Part shown: one piece after another, positions 53,603-61,237 of the stretch | Layout: every line of letters begins with the position of its first letter | Position numbering within the stretch: position 1 is the stretch's first letter | Assembly (NCBI GenBank): GCA_020630955.1 | Contig: JAHDIE010000001.1 | Location: forward strand, 1 to 64,000 | Source of the DNA: Saprospiraceae bacterium | Lineage (GTDB): Bacteria > Bacteroidota > Bacteroidia > Chitinophagales > Saprospiraceae | DNA: 64,000 nt | Direction: 5' to 3' | Notes under the pieces: model-generated | Told to the model about the DNA's origin: nothing | The model's database searches: none | What the model saw: only the letters and a program-made list of their open reading frames with translations | Made by a program: the position numbers and the translations under genes

Positions 53603-53773
53603 ACAAATCATCATGATTCCTTATTCTATATTGCTTTTTTTCTACCAAATCCATTGATAATCAGGACGTTTGACATCTTTAGTTCGATATCAATACTAAT
53701 TAATTGTTAAGCGCATAGCGGATTATTGGCAATTTTGGTGTGCTAGTATATCTTTACTCAACAAATAACAGCT

Positions 53774-54352
53774 ATGGTCAATAGAATATTAATATTTGGA
53801 TTTTTGGCGCTTACCGCAAATGTCTCCCTTGCTCAACAACAACTTAGGAATTCTTCATTTGAAGATGAACCTGCGGATGCAACCATGCCAATGGGATGGT
53901 TTGCCTGCGAAGATGCAACGACTCCAGATATTTTACCTGGTTATTGGGGTGTATATGCAGAGGCGAATGATGGTGATACTTATGTAGGATTGATCACAAG
54001 AGGCAATGGAACTTTTGAGGCCATTGGCCAAAGACTACCTGAAAAATTAGAAAAAGGAGGATGCTACGAATTCTCCTTAGATCTTGCGCATTCAGATAAC
54101 TATTCTGGATACAATAAACCCGTAAAACTTAGAATTTGGTTGGGGGATAAAAAATGTCAACGAGATCAAATGATTTTTGAAAGCAAAACTATTGATAATG
54201 CAGACTGGGAATCATTTAAAGTTGACTTTAAACCTACTTCAAACAGCAAGTATATTTTTTTAGAAGCATACTATCAATATGAACAGTTTAATCACAAAGG
54301 AAATATATTGATAGACAATATTTCGGTGATTGCTGATTGTTCAAGGGTTTGA
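53774..54352 (+). CDS. secreted protein with carbohydrate-binding-like beta sandwich
   Basis: A signal peptide (about 1-20, LTANVSLAQ) is followed by about 170 residues shaped like a galactose-binding/CBM jelly roll: LRNSSFEDEPADATMPMGW near the start, EAIGQRLPEKLEKGGCYEFS, and the closing GNILIDNISVIADC. This order (asymmetric strand with Asn-Ser-Phe-Glu, central Tyr/Phe strands, final IDNISV) is common in CBM-like domains appended to Bacteroidota secreted proteins, here as a stand-alone domain. Four Cys could form disulfides. Ligand and role unknown. Confidence 0.7.
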   Translation: MVNRILIFGFLALTANVSLAQQQLRNSSFEDEPADATMPMGWFACEDATTPDILPGYWGVYAEANDGDTYVGLITRGNGTFEAIGQRLPEKLEKGGCYEFSLDLAHSDNYSGYNKPVKLRIWLGDKKCQRDQMIFESKTIDNADWESFKVDFKPTSNSKYIFLEAYYQYEQFNHKGNILIDNISVIADCSRV

Positions 54353-54373
54353 TAAATATTCCAAAATTAAGTA

Positions 54374-55204
54374 ATGACAAAAGTCTTCCCCATTGATATT
54401 CAAGGACACAGAGGTTGCCGGGGATTGCTACCTGAAAATACCATTCCTGCTTTTCTTCAGGCATTAGCATTAGGCGTTACAACCTTAGAATTGGATGTTG
54501 TAATTACTAGAGACAAAGTGGTGGTGGTGTCCCACGAAGCTTTTCTAAATCATGAAATTTGTAGTGACCTTTCGGGAAATAGGATTCTTGAAGCAGAGGA
54601 AAGAAACTTTAATATTTACAATATGGATTTTCAGGAATTGATTCAATTTGATTGTGGATTACTAAATCACCCTCGATTTCCTAATCAAAAAAATATTCCT
54701 GTCTCAAAACCTTCCCTTCAAGAAATGATTACTGAATGCGAACAATATGCATTCAAAGAAAATCGTATTGCACCAAATTACAATATAGAAATAAAAAGAA
54801 CCAAGGATGGCGATCATGATTATCATCCTGATTATATTGAGTTTACGGATCTTGTAGTTGAACAGATTCGACAATCTGCAATTGAAAACAGAACTACCAT
54901 TCAATGCTTCGATCTTGAAGTCTTACAATATTTAAAAGAAAATTATCCCAATCAAAAACAGGTTCTTTTAATTCACAATGATAAATCAATCGATGAAAAT
55001 ATTGATGAGTTGAGGCATCTTCCCCATGCTTATTCTCCTTATTTTGAATTGATTAATAATCATACCGTTAAATTTTGTAAACAAAACAACATTAAACTTA
55101 TACCTTGGACAGTCAATGAAACCACTGATATGAAAAGACTAATCAGTATGGAAGTTGATGGAATCATTACTGATTACCCTGATCGTTTAATCCAATTATT
55201 TTGA
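54374..55204 (+). CDS. glycerophosphodiester phosphodiesterase family protein
   Basis: TIM-barrel phosphodiesterase that hydrolyses glycerophosphodiesters to glycerol 3-phosphate and an alcohol. IQGHRGCRGLLPENTIPAF (8-26) gives the first catalytic His with the Arg-Gly and Glu-Asn; TLELDVVITRDKVVVVSHE supplies the metal-binding Glu/Asp and the second His; a Glu in NYNIEIKR and a late LIPWTVNE with GIITDYPD complete the family pattern. There is no signal peptide, so it appears cytoplasmic. It follows the CBM-like gene by 21 bases. Confidence 0.93.
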   Translation: MTKVFPIDIQGHRGCRGLLPENTIPAFLQALALGVTTLELDVVITRDKVVVVSHEAFLNHEICSDLSGNRILEAEERNFNIYNMDFQELIQFDCGLLNHPRFPNQKNIPVSKPSLQEMITECEQYAFKENRIAPNYNIEIKRTKDGDHDYHPDYIEFTDLVVEQIRQSAIENRTTIQCFDLEVLQYLKENYPNQKQVLLIHNDKSIDENIDELRHLPHAYSPYFELINNHTVKFCKQNNIKLIPWTVNETTDMKRLISMEVDGIITDYPDRLIQLF

Positions 55205-55363
55205 AATTTATTCTTTGATGGATAAGTATTACTAATCTGTAAGATTTGTATCAATAAAGGATTCAATGATAACCGTAAATCACATTTTCAATAATAAATT
55301 ATTAATTTGTCTTACGCAATAGCCATTCTCGATTTATTTGGCTTCACATAACCTCAAAATTTA

Positions 55364-57901
55364 ATGTCAATGAAACAAATTTTTCTTCTTTTCGTAGCCT
55401 TATTATTTTCTTTACCTCTATTTTCTCAAGCTAACTCTATTTTTGAAACAGCCACTAGTATAAGTGCTTCAGGCTCAGCTCCTGATGAGAGTGCATTACT
55501 TGATATCCAATCCACTGAAAAGGGCATATTGATTCCCCGTATGAACTTAAGTCAACGTGATTTAATAGTCAATCCGACACAGGGTCTTTTGGTTTACCTC
55601 ACAGACAACAATCAATTTTCCTTTTGGGATGGCACTGAATGGCAAATAGTTGGACATGATGATTTAGGCGATCATCTAGCTTCTCAAACCTTAAATCTTG
55701 CTGGTCAAGATATTACTAATGCAAACACGGTTATTGCAAACTCTTTTGTTGGAGATGGCTCAGGTCTAACCAATGTTCCTGGTGATGTAGATTTTCTAAG
55801 AACTGATGGACAACCAGCCACGAATATCAATGACAATATTTACACAAATGGAAACATTGGTGTGGGAACAAATGGTCCTTCATTTCCTTTAGACATTCAG
55901 GGAATGCATGGAGAAAGGATTCGCACATATGCTTTAGATAATTATTTTGCGGGTCTCTTAGCGAAAAACAACTCTAGGGAATTTTTTATAGGCATACAAG
56001 GTGGTTGGGAAACCAATGATCTTACTTCAGGGTTTCATATTTATGACAATACCGCTGGTCAAAGGCGTTTTGTAATTGACGAAGATGGGGATGTAGGTAT
56101 CGGAGCATCAAACCCCAATGCAAAGTTACATATCAATGGAGATTTTCGTTTGGTTGATGGCTCTGAAGGTTCGGGCAAAGTATTAACCTCGGACATAAAT
56201 GGGTTTGGATCATGGCAAACATTGGTAGATAATGTCAACGATGCAGATGCAGATCCTACCAATGAGTCCATCACCAGCGCGATACTTAATGGCACTGATT
56301 TAGAAATAACAGAAACAGGTAATTTAACCACAGTTGATATGAGTGGGCTGTTGGATGAAGATTGGAGTTATTCTTCAGGAAGTGGGAATACAGGTGCTGT
56401 TCATCATCTCGGAACTGTTAGTACAGGTATAAATTCTCCTACAGTCAACGGAGCCACCTACCGTTTTTTATCGGATCGTCAAACTGACGATGCTGCATCT
56501 ATAATGGGACTAAATGAAACATCAAGCGGAATATTAGGACTCTGGGATGATTCTTTTCCTGACCTGGACTTACCGCAGGTCCAATCTGCCGGCGTTTTTG
56601 GATATTGTCCAGATGTGAATAATACTAATCGAGCAGCAATATATGGCTACACAGGAAACAGTGAAGGCGATGCCTATGCAGGTATTTTTCAATCGGTAGG
56701 CACAAATGCTCAGAATAATTACGGTATTTATGTAAATGCAGCTAATAGCACAAACGAAAATTATGTTGGTTACTTTGAAGGAGAAAAAAGTTACTTTGAA
56801 GGCAAAATAGGTATAGCTAATCTTTCACCAGCTACTGCATTAGATGTAAGCGGAACCATACTTGCTGGGGCACAAAGTGCAACCATGAATAACCCAAGCC
56901 CAAATGGAAATGAAGGTATAATTATGCCTGGATTAGACTCTGATTATATAGTCAGTGTTCAAGATGGAAATGGCAGAGTGCAACACAAATGGAATGCTTC
57001 TTATGGAACCAATGAAACCTTTTTAGTTGGAGGAGAAGATGCTTTTTTTATTGATTTAACAGGTAATGTATTATCTGATAACAGTCCATGGATCGAATTT
57101 AAATTTGCAGACGGAGAATTGGCTACGGAAGGGTCAGCAATATCTTGGGATACCCAAATGATAATTAACCAAATGGGAGAAGTTGGAATCAACGAGACTA
57201 GTCCTGATGATCGCCTACATGTAACGGATGGCGGAAATGGCACAAGAGTTCGCTCGGAGAATTCAGGCAACGGCTGGGCTGGTTTTCTTTCCAAAAATAC
57301 CATTGGTGAAATTTTTATGGGCCTTCAAGGATCTTTCGATGCAAACCCAGGTGAATTTCATATTTACGACAATGTAGCAGGAGCAAGAAGGATGGTGATA
57401 GATGATTCAGGAAACATTGGAATTGGCATAAATAACCCATCTGTAAAACTTGACGTAAATGGTTCAGTAAATTGTACAGGCGGTACCTGTAGTTCTGACC
57501 AAAGATGGAAGAAGGATATCCAAACATTGACAAATACACTTGACAATATTGAGAAACTTAGAGGAGTTTCTTATCAATGGCGGAAAGAAGAATTTCCAAA
57601 TAGAAACTTTAATAACAAACCCCAATTAGGTCTAATCGCTCAAGAGGTAGAAAAAGTCTATCCTGAACTAATTATGGTTGACAATGAGGGATTTAAATCC
57701 ATGGATTATATGTCTTTTACTGCAGTTCTTTTAGAAGCAGTTAAAGAACTTAAATCTCAGAATGAAGATTTAAATAAACAAGTTGAATTCTTAAAAGAAA
57801 ATAATGATGTACTTGAATCCAAGATTTCTGAAATTGGTCAAATGAAAGCCCAATTGGATAATCTTGAAAAACTTATTGAAAATACTCAAAGCAACAACTA
57901 A
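55364..57901 (+). CDS. surface protein with C-terminal S74 (tail-fibre) chaperone domain
   Basis: A signal peptide (about 1-21, LFSQ) and a phage-collar-like head (DESALLDIQSTEKGILIPRM) lead into a long body with at least five copies of a short motif of the type GIG-(x)NPS-(x)KLDVNG, followed by a self-cleaving S74 intramolecular chaperone from residue 711 (SDQRWKKDI, with the Ser711/Lys pair) to about 810 and a closing coiled coil. S74 domains are known to trimerise phage tail spikes and then cut themselves off. Such proteins are frequent in marine Bacteroidota as secreted or surface proteins; there are no phage genes nearby. Ligand unknown. Confidence 0.87.
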   Translation: MSMKQIFLLFVALLFSLPLFSQANSIFETATSISASGSAPDESALLDIQSTEKGILIPRMNLSQRDLIVNPTQGLLVYLTDNNQFSFWDGTEWQIVGHDDLGDHLASQTLNLAGQDITNANTVIANSFVGDGSGLTNVPGDVDFLRTDGQPATNINDNIYTNGNIGVGTNGPSFPLDIQGMHGERIRTYALDNYFAGLLAKNNSREFFIGIQGGWETNDLTSGFHIYDNTAGQRRFVIDEDGDVGIGASNPNAKLHINGDFRLVDGSEGSGKVLTSDINGFGSWQTLVDNVNDADADPTNESITSAILNGTDLEITETGNLTTVDMSGLLDEDWSYSSGSGNTGAVHHLGTVSTGINSPTVNGATYRFLSDRQTDDAASIMGLNETSSGILGLWDDSFPDLDLPQVQSAGVFGYCPDVNNTNRAAIYGYTGNSEGDAYAGIFQSVGTNAQNNYGIYVNAANSTNENYVGYFEGEKSYFEGKIGIANLSPATALDVSGTILAGAQSATMNNPSPNGNEGIIMPGLDSDYIVSVQDGNGRVQHKWNASYGTNETFLVGGEDAFFIDLTGNVLSDNSPWIEFKFADGELATEGSAISWDTQMIINQMGEVGINETSPDDRLHVTDGGNGTRVRSENSGNGWAGFLSKNTIGEIFMGLQGSFDANPGEFHIYDNVAGARRMVIDDSGNIGIGINNPSVKLDVNGSVNCTGGTCSSDQRWKKDIQTLTNTLDNIEKLRGVSYQWRKEEFPNRNFNNKPQLGLIAQEVEKVYPELIMVDNEGFKSMDYMSFTAVLLEAVKELKSQNEDLNKQVEFLKENNDVLESKISEIGQMKAQLDNLEKLIENTQSNN

Positions 57902-57907
57902 AATATC

Positions 57908-57967
57908 AAACACAATGACTGAGAGTCAACCGATTAATTTATTAGTTGATACTTAGTCATTGTGTTT
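57908..57967 (+). terminator. long two-level hairpin after the S74 gene
   Basis: A perfect 13-bp outer stem (57908-57920 with 57955-57967, AAACACAATGACT/AGTCATTGTGTTT) encloses a 34-base loop in which TCAAC and GTTGA can pair again. It begins seven bases past the stop codon. The T tract is short, so it may act more as an mRNA-stabilising 3' structure than as a strong terminator. Confidence 0.6.
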
Positions 57968-58097
57968 ACTATCCTATCTAAAAAACTAATAACTTACGCC
58001 CAATTGCAAAAAATGGTATTGTAAAATTATTATCCGGATTCCTTACAAATCATTTATGTGAACCTTGATTATTTTGCTATATTAAAAATAACCAACA

Positions 58098-59045
58098 ATG
58101 CCCGTTATTAGTGACACCAAATACTTCCCACCATTGGTTTTCAGAAATGGACATTTTAATACAATCTATCCACCATTTTTTCGAAAACAAGAAAAACTAG
58201 GATTTACCCGAAGAAGAATAGAAACTCCAGATGAAGACTTCCTCGATATTGATCTCTTTCTTAAGAACAATAAGAAGGCCGTTTTTCTTTTCCACGGATT
58301 GGAAGGAAGTTCAGAATCACAGTATATCCAGGCGGCATCAATAGCACTCAGCAAAATAGGGTTTGATATCATTGCGATAAACTTTAGGGGATGCAGTGGA
58401 GAAGCAAATAATCAATTGATCAGTTACCATAGTGGCTTTACTCAAGACATGAAATTGGTCATTGATACCTTTTCTGATAAATATGACTCAGTATCATTAA
58501 TAGGTTATAGTCTTGGCGGAAATATGGCATTAAAATATGTGGGCGAAGATCCTGCAAAGGTTCATCCAAAGGTGCAGAAAGTTATTGCGGTTTCAGCTCC
58601 GGTTCACCTATCTGACGGATCCAAACAATTGCAAAAACCCATGAATTATTTTTATACAAAAAATTTCCTTAAAACCTTAGGAAAAAAAATTGTAGAAAAG
58701 AACAGAAAATTTCCAAATCAGATCGACATAGAAAAACTTCCAACCGTGAGATCTATCTGGGATTTTGATGAATTTTTTACTGGACCCATCAATGGATTTG
58801 ATGGGGCTGAAGATTACTATGCCCAATCTATGTCTTTGCAATTTATTCCAGATATAAAAACAGAAACTCACTTAATCAGTGCATTGGACGATCCATTTTT
58901 ATCAACCAGCTGCTACCCATTTGCAGAAGCTCAACAATCCAAATTCTTTCACTTCTATCCCACCAAGTATGGTGGTCATGTAGGATTCTATCAAAAGGGA
59001 AATAAATATTGGTTAGAAAGTAAGCTAGTTGACATTTTAAACTAA
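58098..59045 (+). CDS. YheT-family alpha/beta hydrolase
   Basis: Predicted hydrolase of the YheT/ABHD1-3 group. The N-terminal YFPPLVFRNGHFNTIYPPFF is the family opening, then AVFLFHGLEGSSESQYIQA, INFRGCSGEANN, the nucleophile elbow IGYSLGGNMALKYVGE, the acid region ALDDPFLS, and the His in KYGGHVGFYQK. All three triad residues are thus visible. The physiological substrate of the bacterial family is unknown. It has no signal peptide. It stands alone between the hairpin and the histidine kinase gene. Confidence 0.9.
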   Translation: MPVISDTKYFPPLVFRNGHFNTIYPPFFRKQEKLGFTRRRIETPDEDFLDIDLFLKNNKKAVFLFHGLEGSSESQYIQAASIALSKIGFDIIAINFRGCSGEANNQLISYHSGFTQDMKLVIDTFSDKYDSVSLIGYSLGGNMALKYVGEDPAKVHPKVQKVIAVSAPVHLSDGSKQLQKPMNYFYTKNFLKTLGKKIVEKNRKFPNQIDIEKLPTVRSIWDFDEFFTGPINGFDGAEDYYAQSMSLQFIPDIKTETHLISALDDPFLSTSCYPFAEAQQSKFFHFYPTKYGGHVGFYQKGNKYWLESKLVDILN

Positions 59046-59165
59046 TATTCAAGGCATCCCTCACAAAAACTCATCTTCTTCATTGTATAAGTATTATTGA
59101 GCTTAACTTTGATCTAGGTACAGTTGATTGGCTTTAAACTCGTCGTCACTTAAGAGGACTAAATT

Positions 59166-60473
59166 ATGGCGTACAAAAAGGAATATGTTGAATCCAAATA
59201 TCCATTGCAAAACAACGGATTATACTCCCATCTCCAAAATCAACTAGAAATACAAAATGCTATACTTCAGTTTGCAAAAAAACTGCTTCAGTTAGAAACT
59301 ACCGAAGATATTGTTTGGGCCATCACTGAAGATATTTTTCAAAAAATAAACTTTCATGATTGTATTATTTATCTAAAAGATGAAGACAGCCAAAAATTTG
59401 TTCAAAGAGCGGCACATGGACCAAAAAATCCAAGTCCAAAGCAAATAAAAAATCAACTATCGCTTAATATTGGTGACGGTATTGTAGGACATGTTGCTAA
59501 AACAGGAGAGCCAGAAATAATTGGTGACACCAGGAAAGACCCTAGATATATTGCAGATGATCAAATCAGGCTATCTGAAATAACAGTTCCCATATTATCA
59601 AATGAAGAAGTCATAGGTATCATTGATGCAGAACATCCCGAACCAAACTATTTTAATGAACAGGATCTGGAGTACTTAAAGCTCGTCGCCTCCTTGTCAG
59701 CCGTCACTTTAAAAAACGCTTTGGTGAAGGAGAATTTAGAAAAAGAGATCACAAAAAGAACATTCAAATTAAAAAGTGCACTAGAGAGCCTGCAAAAATC
59801 CAATGAGGACTTAAAAAACTTTGCTCATGTAATTTCGCATGATCTAAAGCAACCTTTGAGAACAATCAACGCTTTTATTACCCTAATACAAAGAAAAGAG
59901 ATCGAATTGAGTGAAAAATCAAAAGAATATTTTCTTTTTATTTCTGAAGCATCAATAAGAATGCAAAATGTAATAAATGGATTGTTGCATTTTTCTAAAG
60001 TTTCCAACTTGGATAATGATCAACAATTATTCGATCTTAATATTACAATTAAGAGTATTATTGAAGATTTAAAATATCATATAGAGGAAACAAACACACA
60101 AATAAAATATAAAGCATTTCCGAAAATTTTTGGGTTTGAAATTCTTATCAAACAAGTTTTCCAGAATATCATTGCAAACGCCATCAAATTTAGAAAGCAA
60201 AATGTCGCTCCTGAGATTATTATTAATCATAAGGAAAATGAATCACATCATATCTTCACCATTACGGATAATGGAATCGGAATTAAAAAAACTTATCACA
60301 AAAAAGTTTTTGACATGTTTGAACGATTGCACTCTGATAAGGAGTACGAAGGAACCGGCATGGGATTAAGCTTTTGTAAAAAAATTGTAGAAAGACACCA
60401 GGGCACCATAACAATAAACTCAAAGGGTCTAAATACAGGGACTTCTGTACAATTTTCAATTTCAAAAGACTAA
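59166..60473 (+). CDS. soluble GAF-domain sensor histidine kinase
   Basis: Cytoplasmic two-component kinase of 435 residues without membrane helices. A GAF domain spans about 30-185 (ending VIGIIDAEHPEPNYFNEQDL), a coiled coil about 188-218, then HisKA with the phosphoacceptor His225 in HVISHDLKQPLRT, and HATPase_c with the N box QNIIANAIKFRKQ, G1 DNGIGI and G2 GTGMGLSFCKKIVERHQG. The HDLKQPLRTI sequence is typical of phytochrome- or GAF-linked kinases. The GAF domain lacks an obvious chromophore Cys. No response regulator is nearby, so the partner is unknown. Confidence 0.93.
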   Translation: MAYKKEYVESKYPLQNNGLYSHLQNQLEIQNAILQFAKKLLQLETTEDIVWAITEDIFQKINFHDCIIYLKDEDSQKFVQRAAHGPKNPSPKQIKNQLSLNIGDGIVGHVAKTGEPEIIGDTRKDPRYIADDQIRLSEITVPILSNEEVIGIIDAEHPEPNYFNEQDLEYLKLVASLSAVTLKNALVKENLEKEITKRTFKLKSALESLQKSNEDLKNFAHVISHDLKQPLRTINAFITLIQRKEIELSEKSKEYFLFISEASIRMQNVINGLLHFSKVSNLDNDQQLFDLNITIKSIIEDLKYHIEETNTQIKYKAFPKIFGFEILIKQVFQNIIANAIKFRKQNVAPEIIINHKENESHHIFTITDNGIGIKKTYHKKVFDMFERLHSDKEYEGTGMGLSFCKKIVERHQGTITINSKGLNTGTSVQFSISKD

Positions 60474-60527
60474 CTATAAAAACTTCAAATATCAGCTAGA
60501 ATAGGTTAAGAAATACAAAACAAAACT

Positions 60528-60535
60528 TAATTTTG
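60528..60535 (+). promoter_or_regulatory. -7 element of the lipoprotein-leuS pair
   Basis: TAATTTTG matches TAnnTTTG and ends 12 bases before the ATG at 60548. The TTG in this element is the apparent earlier start at 60533, which is therefore rejected. Confidence 0.5.
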
Positions 60536-60547
60536 TCAAAATTTCTT

Positions 60548-61237
60548 ATGAAGCCATATCACATTCTATGTTGTCTGAGTATCGTTTTGGTAATTTTTTC
60601 TTGCAAAAATGATTCTAGCCCAGAATATTGGACCATGGAACTTATTGAGGTCCATAGTGTCATCAATAAAAATAATGAAGGAACCAAAGGTAATCTCACA
60701 TTTAAAGAAACCATAGTAACTGATGCTGATGGTAATAAAAAAGAACATTGGTATTACAATCGAGACAAACAACTAACCACCTTCGAAAGATATATTTACC
60801 AAGATGGAGATGGCATGCCTTATAAATCAAACTTTTATGATTACAAAGATTCTCTTTTGAGTTACTACATATTTAGCTACGATGATCTTGGCAATAAAAT
60901 TCAAACCAATTCTTATGATGCATCCACCAAAGATTTATTAAGGGTTGAAACATTCGAATATGATAAAAACAATAACAGAATAGGCAGAGAAATTAAAACT
61001 GCGGCAGGGCAATTGGTCAGGCAGTATGAGTTTCGATTTGATAAAAATGGAAATGAAAGCACCTACAAAGTTTATGATGGAGATGAAAAATTATTGCTTG
61101 CTGAATCCTTCAGCATAGTCAAAAGTGATAAAAATGGATGGACAGAACAATGGAGTTTTAGAAACGATAAACCAAACACAATAAAGACAAGAAAATTTGT
61201 CAATTTTTTACCAAAGGAAATTACAGAAGTTAGATGA
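60548..61237 (+). CDS. lipoprotein with YD/RHS-like repeats, unknown function
   Basis: A lipoprotein signal ends LVIFSC (Cys20 when started at 60548). The mature part is built of repeated short beta units with Tyr-Asp words: FERYIYQDGDG, SYYIFSYDDLGNKIQTNSYD, ETFEYDKNNNRIGRE, YEFRFDKNGNEST. These resemble the YD repeats of RHS proteins and MORN-like toxin-immunity lipoproteins, but there is no RHS core or toxin domain in 229 residues. Its TGA overlaps the leuS ATG (ATGA), which couples a surface lipoprotein to a housekeeping tRNA synthetase. Function unknown. Confidence 0.75.
   Translation: MKPYHILCCLSIVLVIFSCKNDSSPEYWTMELIEVHSVINKNNEGTKGNLTFKETIVTDADGNKKEHWYYNRDKQLTTFERYIYQDGDGMPYKSNFYDYKDSLLSYYIFSYDDLGNKIQTNSYDASTKDLLRVETFEYDKNNNRIGREIKTAAGQLVRQYEFRFDKNGNESTYKVYDGDEKLLLAESFSIVKSDKNGWTEQWSFRNDKPNTIKTRKFVNFLPKEITEVR

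Noticed and set aside
55364..57901. Prophage remnant because of the tail-fibre S74 domain
   Set aside because: The gene has a signal peptide and is surrounded by chromosomal metabolic genes; no other phage gene is present.
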